From NCBI GenBank assembly GCA_019424865.1, contig JAHYYS010000042.1:1-23318 (forward strand): DNA of 23,318 nucleotides, read 5' to 3'. This DNA comes from a bacterium (GTDB taxonomy: Bacteria > Bacillota > Clostridia > Oscillospirales > Oscillospiraceae). The notes beneath the pieces were generated by a model. It was not told the DNA's origin and did no database searches. It saw only the letters and a program-made list of their open reading frames with translations. The translations under genes and the position numbers were made by a program. The first letter of the stretch is position 1. Each line of letters begins with the position of its first letter. This document shows, in pieces, positions 1 to 6,178 of the stretch.

Positions 1-77
1 AGGGGGACTTCCTGCCCGACGACTTCATCTGCCCCCTGTGCAAGCACCCCGCCTCTGACTTTGAGCCGCTGAATTGA
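1..77 (+). CDS. C-terminal end of a rubredoxin-like protein (partial)
   Basis: Only the last 24 or so codons are inside the window, in the frame that ends with TGA at 75-77. The visible peptide ends DDFICPLCKHPASDFEPLN, which is the second CxxC knuckle (CPLC) of a rubredoxin iron site followed by the usual acidic-aromatic tail. Rubredoxin domains carry one electron through a Fe(Cys)4 centre. In anaerobes they stand alone or are fused to the C-terminus of rubrerythrins and flavoproteins. The start lies upstream, so free rubredoxin and a fused domain cannot be told apart. Confidence 0.75.
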   Translation, partial: GDFLPDDFICPLCKHPASDFEPLN

Positions 78-87
78 CCCTTTCCGA

Positions 88-122
88 TTTCCCGCCGGCA
101 CGGCTGCCGGCGGGAAATTTTT
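88..122 (+). terminator. Rho-independent terminator after the rubredoxin-like gene
   Basis: A 13-bp stem (TTTCCCGCCGGCA paired with TGCCGGCGGGAAA, loop CGGC) is followed by a T run at 118-122, ten bases after the stop codon. Confidence 0.85.
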
Positions 123-269
123 CATCCGCCGCGTAACCCGGCCCTCTTTTTCCCGTCTATATGGTTGTAAGGAAGCGCAGGATGCGGGAAGACAGGGCAA
201 AGGTTTCCCCCGGGCAGCCTGTCCGGAACGCCGCGGGCGCTTTGCCGACACTGTACAAAGGAGACTGTG

Positions 270-830
270 ATGGAGGATCAAATGATTATTGACCTGTACT
301 GGGCCCGCTCGGAGCAGGCCATTGCGGCCAGCGAGGAAAAATACGGCCCCTACTGCCGGTCCATCGCCCAGGGCATTCTGGCGCGCCGCGAGGATGCGGA
401 GGAGTGCGTCAACGACACCTGGCTGCGGGCCTGGAACGCCATGCCGCCCCAGCGCCCCGGCATTCTCTCCGCCTTTTTTGCCAAGCTGACCCGGAATCTG
501 TCCCTGGACCGGTGGCGGCGGGAGCGGGCGGCCAAGCGGGGCGGCAGCCAGACGGAGGCCGCCCTCCACGAGTTGGAGGACTGTCTCCCCGACCGCCACG
601 GCCCGGAGGAGCAGCTGGAGGCCGGAGAGACCGCAGCCCTCATCTCCGCCCTTCTCCGCGCACAGCCGGAGCTGGACCGGCGGCTGTTTGTCCGGCGATA
701 CTTCTATCTGGAGTCCGTCGCCGCCCTGGCGGCCCGCTTCCGGCTGACCCAGGGGCAGGTGAAGTCCCGCCTCCACCGCACCCGCGGCAGGCTGAAGCAG
801 GCGCTGGAGCAGGAGGGGGTGGCGGTATGA
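270..830 (+). CDS. ECF-type RNA polymerase sigma factor
   Basis: A 186-residue sigma-70 family protein of extracytoplasmic-function size. Region 2 spans about residues 10-90, with the typical DAEECVNDTWLRAWN helix and the LTRNLSLDRWRRERAAKR segment that contacts the -10 element. Region 4 spans about residues 120-180, with LAARFRLTQGQVKSRLHRTRGRLKQAL as the -35-binding helix-turn-helix. An ATG start at 270 is preferred over the GTG at 267 because AAAGGAG (257-263) is six bases upstream of the ATG and only three from the GTG. The stop overlaps the next start as ATGA, so the two genes are translationally coupled. The neighbour is a membrane-anchored protein, the usual arrangement of sigma and cognate anti-sigma factor. 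The signal sensed cannot be read from the sequence. Confidence 0.88.
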   Translation: MEDQMIIDLYWARSEQAIAASEEKYGPYCRSIAQGILARREDAEECVNDTWLRAWNAMPPQRPGILSAFFAKLTRNLSLDRWRRERAAKRGGSQTEAALHELEDCLPDRHGPEEQLEAGETAALISALLRAQPELDRRLFVRRYFYLESVAALAARFRLTQGQVKSRLHRTRGRLKQALEQEGVAV

Positions 831-1408
831 GCGCGGACTTTCTGCTGGACGCCCTGGGGCTGCTGGATGACGACCTGATTGCGGACGCGGAGGCCCTGCC
901 CGCCCGCGCCGCGTCCCCCTCCCGGGTACGCCGCTGGGCGGCTCTGGCCGCCTGTCTGGCCGTGGTGCTGTTCCTGGGCTATGGAGCGGCCCGTCTCTCC
1001 CTCCTCCCGTGGGCGGGCGGAGGCGGCCTCTCCAGCGGCGGCAATGCTCCGGACGGGGGTGCCGCGGGCGAGGCCTCCCCACCCGACGATTCCTCCGGCG
1101 GCGCGGTTGAGCCCCCCTCCCCCGGCTCCGCTTCCGGGGCGGACAGCTCCGCCGGGGACTGGCACGCCGCCATCCAGGTGGATGGGGTGCTGTACTGGTC
1201 CACCGGTCAGGTCCTGGCAGCGGAAGTGGAGGAGAGCGCCATTCGGGAGACCACCTCCCGTATCCACGGCCTGCCCGAGGAGGAGGGACAGACCAACTTC
1301 GCCCCCGCGTGCACTCCCTACGCCGTCACCGGGGACGGCGTGGCGGTACTCCTGGACGGGGAGTGGGTGCTGTTCTCCCCCGTCCCGCCCTGGGAATCTC
1401 AGGACTGA
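827..1408 (+). CDS. Putative anti-sigma factor-like single-pass membrane protein
   Basis: A 193-residue protein whose ATG overlaps the sigma factor stop (ATGA). The start MSADFLLDALGLLDDDLIAD is an acidic cytosolic segment of the kind found at the N-terminus of many clostridial sigma partners. A basic stretch (RVRRW) then precedes one membrane helix at about residues 38-58 (ALAACLAVVLFLGYGA). A low-complexity Gly/Ser/Pro/Asp linker (about residues 67-117) leads to a small extracytoplasmic domain (AAIQVDGVLYWSTGQVL onward). No HxxxCxxC zinc anti-sigma motif is present, so the anti-sigma role is inferred from gene coupling and topology. The in-frame ORF extends upstream inside the sigma gene, but the coupled ATG is the plausible start. 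Confidence 0.65.
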   Translation: MSADFLLDALGLLDDDLIADAEALPARAASPSRVRRWAALAACLAVVLFLGYGAARLSLLPWAGGGGLSSGGNAPDGGAAGEASPPDDSSGGAVEPPSPGSASGADSSAGDWHAAIQVDGVLYWSTGQVLAAEVEESAIRETTSRIHGLPEEEGQTNFAPACTPYAVTGDGVAVLLDGEWVLFSPVPPWESQD

Positions 1409-1429
1409 GCTGTCATCTCTTCGCCCTTG

Positions 1430-1473
1430 TACAGGGGGGCCGCCCCGCCGGCGGCCCCTTCCCTGTATTTCTT
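1430..1473 (+). terminator. Terminator after the sigma/anti-sigma pair
   Basis: An outer stem TACAGGG/CCCTGTA and inner stem GGCCGCC/GGCGGCC form a long hairpin followed by TTTCTT, 22 bases after the stop codon. Between here and the promoter at 1742 I see no convincing gene or site. Confidence 0.7.
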
Positions 1474-1741
1474 CTCCTGCGCCGGCCTTCCCCACCGATA
1501 TTCCGCTCAGCCAACGGCGAAAATGGATGTAAAAAGGCCGGCGGACAGTTCGGGCCGCAGTCATGCCCGATTCCATCCGCGCCAAGCCCTGCGGACCGAA
1601 AATCAGCTCCTGTTCCATTATAATTTTCGCGGAACCGGGAATCCTTTCCACAACGGCTGTTTTCCGGTCCGCGCCGGGCCGCCTGCCCATTTCAGTTTGC
1701 GCATTTCTTTCAAAATACTTGGAAAAGAAGCAAAAATGTCC

Positions 1742-1770
1742 TTGACGGCGGCTTCGGGGTGTGGTATAGT
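1742..1770 (+). promoter_or_regulatory. Strong sigma-A promoter for the rpmG-secE-nusG block
   Basis: TTGACG (1742-1747), a 17-bp spacer, and TATAGT (1765-1770) preceded by TGG, giving an extended -10. Transcription would start near 1777, leaving a leader of about 265 nt before rpmG. Confidence 0.8.
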
Positions 1771-1868
1771 GATTCTACCTGTGAAGAGGGGCTTTTTTGT
1801 CGTGCGCATTTTTACGGTGTTTGACGCTGCGATCCCCTCCCCCTTTCCCGGGACACAGGGAGGCAGCT

Positions 1869-1982
1869 GCCGAATCCCACCGTAACGCGCAGGCGCACGG
1901 GGTGCGCCTGAACTGCGCTGGATTCGGCGTCGATTGGGCCGTATCCGGCGTTTTCCTTTTTCTAGGGAAGCTTCCCATACGG
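1869..1982 (+). promoter_or_regulatory. Structured 5' leader of the rpmG operon
   Basis: Two successive folded units lie in the long leader. Unit 1 is closed by GCCGAATCC (1869-1877) pairing with GGATTCGGC (1920-1928) and contains a 9-bp hairpin CAGGCGCAC/GTGCGCCTG with a GGG loop (1890-1910). Unit 2 is closed by CCGTAT (1939-1944) and ATACGG (1977-1982) and contains the palindrome GGGAAGCTTCCC (1965-1976). A smaller GGCCC/GGGCC hairpin follows before the ribosome binding site. I recognise no known riboswitch. An autoregulatory ribosomal-protein leader is one possibility. Confidence 0.4.
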
Positions 1983-2040
1983 TTTTATTCAGCCCGGCCC
2001 TCTGGGCCCGGCGTATTATTCAAAAGGAGGTGCCGAACCA

Positions 2041-2208
2041 ATGGCAAGCAAGGCCGGCGCGCGCATCAAGATCACCCTGCGGTGCTCTGAGTGCAAGCAG
2101 AGAAACTACAACACCATGAAGAACAAGAAGAATACCCCCGACCGTCTGGAGCTCAACAAGTACTGCCCCTTCTGCAGAAAGCATACGGTCCACAATGAGA
2201 CAAAGTAA
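2041..2208 (+). CDS. rpmG: 50S ribosomal protein L33
   Basis: A 55-residue protein reading MASKAGARIKITLRCSECK at the start. It has two cysteine pairs (C15/C18 and C42/C45), the zinc-ribbon form of L33, and the family signature NYNTMKNKKNTPDRLELNKY. L33 sits on the large subunit near the E site. AAAGGAGG at 2023-2030 precedes the ATG by ten bases. It is the first gene of the block that continues with secE and nusG, the standard order in Firmicutes. Confidence 0.97.
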   Translation: MASKAGARIKITLRCSECKQRNYNTMKNKKNTPDRLELNKYCPFCRKHTVHNETK

Positions 2209-2243
2209 TTTGTCTCGAGGCTGAAAGGAAAGAAGGGTATCGA

Positions 2244-2531
2244 ATGGCTGAAAACGAAAAGCTGGAGCAGACCACCCAGGCCGCCCCTGACAAGGCCAAG
2301 AAGGACAAAAAGCCCGAGAAGAAGTCCAAGCCCGGCTTCTTTTCCCGCGTGGGCAAATGGCTGAAAGAGCTGCGGGTCGAGCTGAAAAAGGTTCAGTGGC
2401 CCACCCGCAAGCAAACGGTCAACAACACCCTGATTGTCATTGCCTGTGTGGTCATCGTCGGTATTTTTATCGCGATCTTCGACTTTATCGCCACCAACGC
2501 GATTGACCTGCTCATCTCCGTGTTCAGGTAA
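2244..2531 (+). CDS. secE: Preprotein translocase subunit SecE
   Basis: A 95-residue protein with a Lys/Glu-rich N-terminal tail (residues 1-30), then the amphipathic SecE helix with the conserved WLKELRVELKKVQWPTRKQT (about residues 42-61), then one membrane helix (about residues 62-85). This is the single-span form typical of Firmicutes. SecE clamps SecY in the protein-conducting channel. An AAAGGAAAGAAGGG region lies just upstream of the ATG. It lies 35 bases after rpmG and 11 bases before nusG and is evidently co-transcribed. Confidence 0.96.
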   Translation: MAENEKLEQTTQAAPDKAKKDKKPEKKSKPGFFSRVGKWLKELRVELKKVQWPTRKQTVNNTLIVIACVVIVGIFIAIFDFIATNAIDLLISVFR

Positions 2532-2542
2532 GGGTGGACAAG

Positions 2543-3067
2543 ATGGCTGACAACGCGAGCTGGTATGTGGTGCACACCTATTCCGGATACGAGAATACGG
2601 TAAAGGCCACCATCGAAAAGTATGTAGAAAACCGCAACATGCGGGATCTGATCCACGAGATCAGCATCCCCATGGAGACCGTCACCGAGATCACGGACAA
2701 CGGCCCCAAGGAAGTGGAGCGCAAGGTGTTCCCCGGCTATGTCCTGGTCAAGATGGTCATGAATGACGAGACCTGGCACGTGGTGCGCAACATCCGCGGC
2801 GTCACCGGATTTTTGGGCGAGGGCAACAAGGCCATCCCCCTGTCCGACGCCGACGTGGCCGCCCTCGGCGTGGAAAAGCGCGAGGTCGTGGTCAGTTATG
2901 AGGTGGGCGACAGCGTCCGGATTACCGACGGCGCGCTGGAGTCCTTCCTGGGCACCGTGGAGGAAATCGACCTGGACCGCAGCAAGGTGCGCGTGGTGGT
3001 GTCCATGTTTGGACGGGAAACCCCCGTGGAGCTGGAGCTGGACCAGGTAGAGCCCGCCAACGGCTGA
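2543..3067 (+). CDS. nusG: Transcription termination/antitermination protein NusG
   Basis: A 174-residue protein of normal NusG length. The N-terminal NGN domain starts MADNASWYVVHTYSGYEN and contains the hallmark VFPGYVLVKMVMNDETWHVV. The C-terminal KOW domain begins near GDSVRITDGALESFLGTV and ends ETPVELELDQVEPANG. NusG binds the RNA polymerase clamp and modulates pausing and termination. The ATG at 2543 is chosen over the in-frame GTG at 2534 because AGGTAAGGGTGG (2526-2537) is correctly spaced for it and the family usually begins just before the WYVVHTYSG strand. Confidence 0.97.
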   Translation: MADNASWYVVHTYSGYENTVKATIEKYVENRNMRDLIHEISIPMETVTEITDNGPKEVERKVFPGYVLVKMVMNDETWHVVRNIRGVTGFLGEGNKAIPLSDADVAALGVEKREVVVSYEVGDSVRITDGALESFLGTVEEIDLDRSKVRVVVSMFGRETPVELELDQVEPANG

Positions 3068-3110
3068 TCGTCCGGGTCCCTTTTGCAAAGTCCGCGGATT
3101 TCGCGGCAAA

Positions 3111-3167
3111 GCCGGCGCGCAGGCGCCGGCGGCGTGGGAGGAGCAAAAGGCTCCGCCAAACAACCAC
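3111..3167 (+). promoter_or_regulatory. Hairpin pair in the nusG-rplK spacer (possible rplKA leader)
   Basis: A perfect 8-bp GC hairpin GCCGGCGC/GCGCCGGC with a GCAG loop (3111-3130) is followed by GGAGC/GCTCC (3140-3154) inside GTGG...CCAC (3134-3167). There is no T run, so it is not a simple terminator. In other bacteria L1 represses the L11-L1 operon by binding a leader that mimics its 23S rRNA site. This spacer occupies the matching position, but I could not verify the L1-binding core. Confidence 0.35.
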
Positions 3168-3192
3168 ATTTTTCTAATGGAGGTGCTCTTTC

Positions 3193-3618
3193 GTGGCACA
3201 GAAAGTAACTGGATACGTAAAACTTCAGATTCCCGCCGGCAAGGCGACTCCCGCCCCCCCGGTAGGCCCCGCCCTGGGCCAGCACGGCGTGAACATCGCC
3301 GCCTTCACCAAGGAGTTCAACGAGCGCACCAAGAACGACGTGGGCATGATCATCCCCGTCATCATCACCGTGTACGCCGACCGCTCCTTCACCTTCGTGA
3401 CCAAGACCCCCCCTGCTGCCGTCCTCATCAAGAAGGCCTGCAACATCGAGTCCGGCTCCGGTGTCCCCAACAAGACCAAGGTGGCCACCATCAGCAAGGA
3501 AGATGTGCGCAAGATCGCCGAGACCAAGATGCCCGACCTGAACGCCGCCAGCGTCGAGGCCGCCATGAGCATGATCGCCGGTACTGCCCGCTCCATGGGC
3601 GTCGTCGTGGGCGAGTAA
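3193..3618 (+). CDS. rplK: 50S ribosomal protein L11
   Basis: A 141-residue protein starting at GTG, eight bases after GGAGGT (3179-3184). It has the N-terminal L11 domain with KLQIPAGKATPAPPVGPALG and GVNIAAFTKEFN, and the C-terminal rRNA-binding domain with PPAAVLIKKACNI, KVATISKEDVRKIAE and MIAGTARSMGVVV. L11 binds the GTPase-associated centre of 23S rRNA. It is followed 13 bases later by rplA, the usual pair. Confidence 0.97.
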   Translation: MAQKVTGYVKLQIPAGKATPAPPVGPALGQHGVNIAAFTKEFNERTKNDVGMIIPVIITVYADRSFTFVTKTPPAAVLIKKACNIESGSGVPNKTKVATISKEDVRKIAETKMPDLNAASVEAAMSMIAGTARSMGVVVGE

Positions 3619-3631
3619 GGAGGGTGCAGAT

Positions 3632-4324
3632 ATGTTTAGAGGCAAGAAATACCAGGAGAGTGTCAAGAAGATCGACAAGAACACTCTGTACGATACCGGT
3701 GACGCCATGAAGCTGGTGGTGGAGACCGCCACCGCCAAGTTCGACGAGACCGTCGAGCTGCACGTGAAGCTGGGCGTCGACTCCCGCCACGCTGACCAGC
3801 AGGTCCGCGGCGCCATCGTCCTGCCCCACGGCACCGGCAAGACCCAGCGCGTGCTGGTCTTCGCCAAGGCCGCCAAGGCTGACGAGGCCCGTGCCGCCGG
3901 CGCCGACTATGTGGGCGAGATGGACCTGGTGGAGAAGATCCAGAAGGAAAACTGGTTCGACTTCGACGTGGTCGTGGCCACCCCCGATATGATGGGTGTT
4001 GTGGGCCGTCTGGGTAAGGTTCTGGGCCCCAAGGGCCTGATGCCCTCCCCCAAGGCCGGCACCGTCACCATGGACGTGACCAAGGCCGTCAACGAGATCA
4101 AGGCCGGTAAGGTGGAGTACCGTCTGGACAAGACCAACATCATCCACTGCCCCATCGGCAAGGTCTCCTTCGGCGCCGACAAGCTGGCTGAGAACTTCAA
4201 CGCCCTGATGGGCGCCATCGTGAAGGCCAAGCCCGCCGCCGCCAAGGGTCAGTATATCCGCAGCTGCACCGTGGCCTCCACCATGGGCCCCGGCATCAAG
4301 ATCAACGGCGCCAAGCTGGCCTAA
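3632..4324 (+). CDS. rplA: 50S ribosomal protein L1
   Basis: A 230-residue protein with the L1 signatures: an N-terminal SVKKIDKNTLYDTGDAMKLV region, GKTQRVLVFAKAAKADEARAAGADYVG in domain II, and KVLGPKGLMPSPKAGTV at the return to domain I. L1 forms the mobile L1 stalk and in many bacteria represses its own operon. The ribosome binding site is TAAGGAGGGTG, overlapping the rplK stop. A strong terminator follows directly. The rplJ-rplL genes, which in many bacteria come next, are not here. Confidence 0.97.
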   Translation: MFRGKKYQESVKKIDKNTLYDTGDAMKLVVETATAKFDETVELHVKLGVDSRHADQQVRGAIVLPHGTGKTQRVLVFAKAAKADEARAAGADYVGEMDLVEKIQKENWFDFDVVVATPDMMGVVGRLGKVLGPKGLMPSPKAGTVTMDVTKAVNEIKAGKVEYRLDKTNIIHCPIGKVSFGADKLAENFNALMGAIVKAKPAAAKGQYIRSCTVASTMGPGIKINGAKLA

Positions 4325-4349
4325 CCGGCTTTGTTTCCTGCTGTAAAAG

Positions 4350-4383
4350 CGGTCCCGGGACATGTGCCCGGGACCGTTTTTTT
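4350..4383 (+). terminator. Terminator of the rplKA operon
   Basis: A 10-bp stem CGGTCCCGGG/CCCGGGACCG (4350-4359 and 4367-4376) is followed by seven Ts. Confidence 0.93.
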
Positions 4384-4474
4384 CGGATGTCCTTCGCTGC
4401 CCGGCTTTATCTCTCCCGCGCGTACAGGCGCTCCGGCTCTGGAAAATCAATTTGATTTATTCTGTTTTTTGCTC

Positions 4475-4503
4475 TTGCGGAGCGCCCGCTTTTCATGTAT
4501 AAT
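4475..4503 (+). promoter_or_regulatory. Promoter of the tRNA-Leu gene
   Basis: TTGCGG (4475-4480), a 17-bp spacer, and a perfect TATAAT (4498-4503). The tRNA begins 12 bases after the -10 box. Confidence 0.8.
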
Positions 4504-4515
4504 AGATATGCTTTT

Positions 4516-4602
4516 GCCGGTGTGATGGAATTGGTAGACGTGACGGACTCAAAATCCGTTGGTGGCGACATCGTGTGGGTTCGAGTCCCACCACCGGCAC
4601 CA
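4516..4602 (+). tRNA. tRNA-Leu (anticodon CAA)
   Basis: The acceptor strands GCCGGTG (4516-4522) and CACCGGC (4592-4598) pair fully, and discriminator A4599 is followed by an encoded CCA. The anticodon arm is ACGGA/TCCGT (4543-4547 and 4555-4559) around the loop CTCAAAA, giving anticodon CAA, which reads TTG. The long variable arm makes it class II. With A73 this identifies leucine. The T loop is TTCGAGT. Confidence 0.96.
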
Positions 4603-4610
4603 AACCAACG

Positions 4611-4652
4611 AAATCCGAATCCGTTTCCGATTGGGGACGGGTTCGGATTTTT
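4611..4652 (+). terminator. Terminator of tRNA-Leu
   Basis: AAATCCGAATCCGT pairs with ACGGGTTCGGATTT (one wobble) and is followed by a T run, nine bases after the CCA. Confidence 0.85.
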
Positions 4653-4659
4653 GGTATTC

Positions 4660-4755
4660 TTTGAGAGATACGAGAATCTCTACTTCCGCAACGGGGTAAA
4701 GCGCAGGCCCACCTCCAAGCCGAGAGGCCCACGAAAAAAGAAGCAGACAGGATAA
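4660..4755 (+). pseudogene. Truncated 3' end of an unidentified gene
   Basis: An open frame with no start of its own reads FERYENLYFRNGVKRRPT and then a very basic tail SKPRGPRKKKQTG before TAA. Upstream the frame runs into the tRNA and its terminator, so it cannot be translated from a normal start. A perfect terminator follows five bases later. This suggests that the last part of a gene was stranded here by integration or deletion next to the tRNA. The family is not recognised. It could also be a chance open frame. Confidence 0.35.
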
Positions 4756-4759
4756 AGTG

Positions 4760-4795
4760 CGGCGGCGGTATCACCACGATACCGCCGCCGTTTTT
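4760..4795 (+). terminator. Strong terminator after the truncated gene end
   Basis: A 13-bp perfect stem CGGCGGCGGTATC/GATACCGCCGCCG with loop ACCAC is followed by TTTTT. Confidence 0.85.
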
Positions 4796-4813
4796 CTGTT
4801 CATACGGCCCGAA

Positions 4814-5058
4814 TTTCCAGCGAGAGGGAAAATCTGCAATTTCAGCACTTTTCCAGTGAGAGGAAATTTCTGCAGTTTCAGCAGTGTTTGAGCGCGTGTT
4901 ACAGTTTTCAGCAGTCGTGTCATGGGGCATGGTACACTGCTGAAAACTGGCGTCGCTCCGCTCCAAAACAAGCCCATATATGCGGCAGAAAATCATGTTT
5001 CTGCAAACTGCTGATTTTCAGCAGTTTTTGAACCATGCTTTCAGCAATTTTCAGCAGT
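4814..5058. repeat. Iteron-like array of TTTCAGCAGT with two tandem 36-bp units
   Basis: Two tandem 36-bp units lie at 4814-4849 and 4850-4885 (30 of 36 identical; each starts TTTCCAG and ends TTTCAGCAST). The decamer TTTCAGCAGT recurs at 4876-4885, 4906-4915, 5016-5025 and 5049-5058, with partial copies at 4840 and 5038. It appears inverted (ACTGCTGAAA) at 4936-4945. At 5006-5026 two copies form the palindrome AACTGCTGA-TTT-TCAGCAGTT. Direct and inverted short repeats in an AT-richer stretch are typical of binding sites for a replication initiator or for an integrase/excisionase. No coding potential is evident here. Confidence 0.7.
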
Positions 5059-5083
5059 GAAAATTGCATCATATATGGGCGCT

Positions 5084-5125
5084 TTTTCGCCCCGCGGCGC
5101 CTCCGGCGCCAAAGCGGGGCGAAAA
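5084..5125. repeat. Long hairpin with a nested GGCGCC loop
   Basis: A perfect 12-bp stem TTTTCGCCCCGC/GCGGGGCGAAAA encloses a second hairpin GGCGCC-TCC-GGCGCC plus AAA. The loop sequence recurs, inverted, at 10470-10484. An inverted pair of GCCCATATATG lies just before it (4972-4982 and 5070-5080). Confidence 0.6.
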
Positions 5126-5199
5126 CATTCTTAAGGGCATAAGGGGTCCTGACACGCCGCCGGTTTCACCGTCTGCGTGGCCGGCACAGCCGGCAGGAC

Positions 5200-5373
5200 T
5201 GAACGGGAGAGGGGCGGAGAATCCGCCCCTCTCCCGTTCACCCCGGGACCTGCCTTGCGGCAGATCCCGGGGCCCTTACTGCGCGCCGGCTCACGCCGCC
5301 GCTTGCCCTCCGGGTGCCCTTTAACGACAGCGACAGGGGCGGGACGCTTGCGCGCCCCGCCCCTGTCGCTGTC
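5200..5373. repeat. Cluster of three very stable GC-rich hairpins
   Basis: Three consecutive inverted repeats fill this stretch: 18-bp perfect arms at 5200-5217/5223-5240 (loop AGAAT); 14-bp arms with one mismatch at 5241-5254/5259-5272 (loop TTGC); and 18-bp perfect arms at 5326-5343/5356-5373. None has a T run, so they are not ordinary terminators. Open frames here are by-products of high GC. From 5374 to about 5617 I see only a small GCGCTGGC/GCCAGCGC hairpin and no gene. Confidence 0.6.
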
Positions 5374-5617
5374 TGCCCGCCTGCGGCGGATTTTTCTTGG
5401 ATGGATATAAGGGCGCAAGCGCCCGCCCGCACATCCGCGCCGGGGGGCCTTAAAGCCAAAATCCCCCGGCAACGGCCAAAGACACGCCAGCGGGGACGCC
5501 TCTCCTTGTATTCCTCCGTCTGTCGGCAAGCGGTCCCCATGAATCAAGGGGAGGCGCTGGCTCGCCAGCGCAGGAGCAGAGTTGAAGCTGGCAGCCGAGG
5601 AGCGGCTGGAGTATCAT

Positions 5618-5695
5618 GCCGGGGGAAAGCTCAAACGATTTTCCCCCGGCGTGGTGCCACAAAGAAGTTTCGCTTTGATTACCCACCGGCAAGCC
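5618..5695. other. Possible oriT-like segment of a conjugative/mobilisable element
   Basis: An 11-bp perfect inverted repeat GCCGGGGGAAA/TTTCCCCCGGC (5618-5628 and 5640-5650) is followed by the palindrome GTGGTGCCAC (5651-5660), the short inverted pair AAAG/CTTT and CCCACCGGCAAGCC. Hairpins next to a short conserved stretch are how transfer origins look in clostridial conjugative elements, and the wording resembles such elements from memory. No relaxase gene is in the window. Confidence 0.25.
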
Positions 5696-5756
5696 ATGAA
5701 AAATTGAATACTCGACACCGCCAGTGTGATTTCTCAACAAATTTACAATTCTATTT

Positions 5757-5785
5757 TTCCCAAATATAGATGGCTATAGTATAAT
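5757..5785 (+). promoter_or_regulatory. Possible upstream promoter of the restriction-modification module
   Basis: A perfect TATAAT (5780-5785) with a weak TTCCCA 17 bp upstream. Downstream there is a 19-codon open frame (5825-5884, MIHLKKTIREKILHIIIVA) without a good ribosome binding site. It may be a leader peptide or chance. Confidence 0.3.
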
Positions 5786-5883
5786 GAAGTCAGTAGCAAA
5801 TTGGAGTTTGTGAAGGCAAATAGAATGATTCATCTGAAGAAAACAATTAGAGAAAAGATATTACACATTATTATTGTCGCTTG

Positions 5884-5935
5884 ATTGAGATAAAAATATT
5901 TAAGTATTGATATCTCAATATTTTAGTATTATAAT
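5884..5935 (+). promoter_or_regulatory. Promoter and probable operator for the controller/methyltransferase operon
   Basis: TTGATA (5907-5912), a 17-bp spacer and TATAAT (5930-5935) form a good promoter. It is overlaid by an 18-bp direct repeat with a 22-bp period (5895-5912 and 5917-5934, both AATATTTNAGTATT...) and by the inverted pair ATTGAGATA (5884-5892)/TATCTCAAT (5911-5919). Repeats overlapping both promoter boxes fit autoregulation by the small helix-turn-helix protein encoded just downstream. Confidence 0.65.
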
Positions 5936-5959
5936 TTCGACTTAAAGGCGGTGGTTATG

Positions 5960-6178
5960 ATGTCTTTTTCATACAAGCCCTTATGGAAACTTTTGATTGA
6001 TAAAGAAATGACAAAAAAACAGCTTATGCAGGCTACGGGTATTTCTAAATCAACTATGGATAAGATGGGACGCGGTGAACTGGTTTCAATGGACATTATA
6101 GACCGCATCTGCAATTATTTTAATTGTAATGTTGAAGATATTATTGCTCACATAGCAGAAACGGGGTGTGTCAAATGA
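5960..6178 (+). CDS. Small Cro/CI-type helix-turn-helix regulator (R-M controller)
   Basis: A 72-residue XRE-type DNA-binding protein. The helix-turn-helix is visible as MTKKQLMQATGISKSTMDKM, followed by IIDRICNYFNCNVEDII, the typical last helices of this fold. It is about the size of restriction-modification controller proteins. AAAGGCGG (5944-5951) is eight bases before ATG 5960; ATG 5957 or GTG 5951 are alternatives. Its stop overlaps the methyltransferase start (ATGA). Codon use is AT-rich and unlike the flanking core genes, a sign of acquisition. It probably controls its own promoter at 5884-5935. Confidence 0.8.
   Translation: MSFSYKPLWKLLIDKEMTKKQLMQATGISKSTMDKMGRGELVSMDIIDRICNYFNCNVEDIIAHIAETGCVK

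Noticed and set aside
704..1690. Long minus-strand open frame across the sigma/anti-sigma region
   Set aside because: It is antisense to two well-supported genes, glycine/arginine-rich, and without a ribosome binding site. High GC makes such frames common.
4516..4602. tRNA-Leu 3' end as the attachment site of the island
   Set aside because: I found no second copy of the tRNA 3' end anywhere downstream in the window, so a flanking direct repeat cannot be shown.
4493..4996. Minus-strand open frame through tRNA-Leu
   Set aside because: It translates the complement of the tRNA, its terminator and the repeat array; no start signals.
4814..5058. CRISPR array
   Set aside because: Repeats are short (10 bp), occur in both orientations and irregular spacing, and no cas genes are present.
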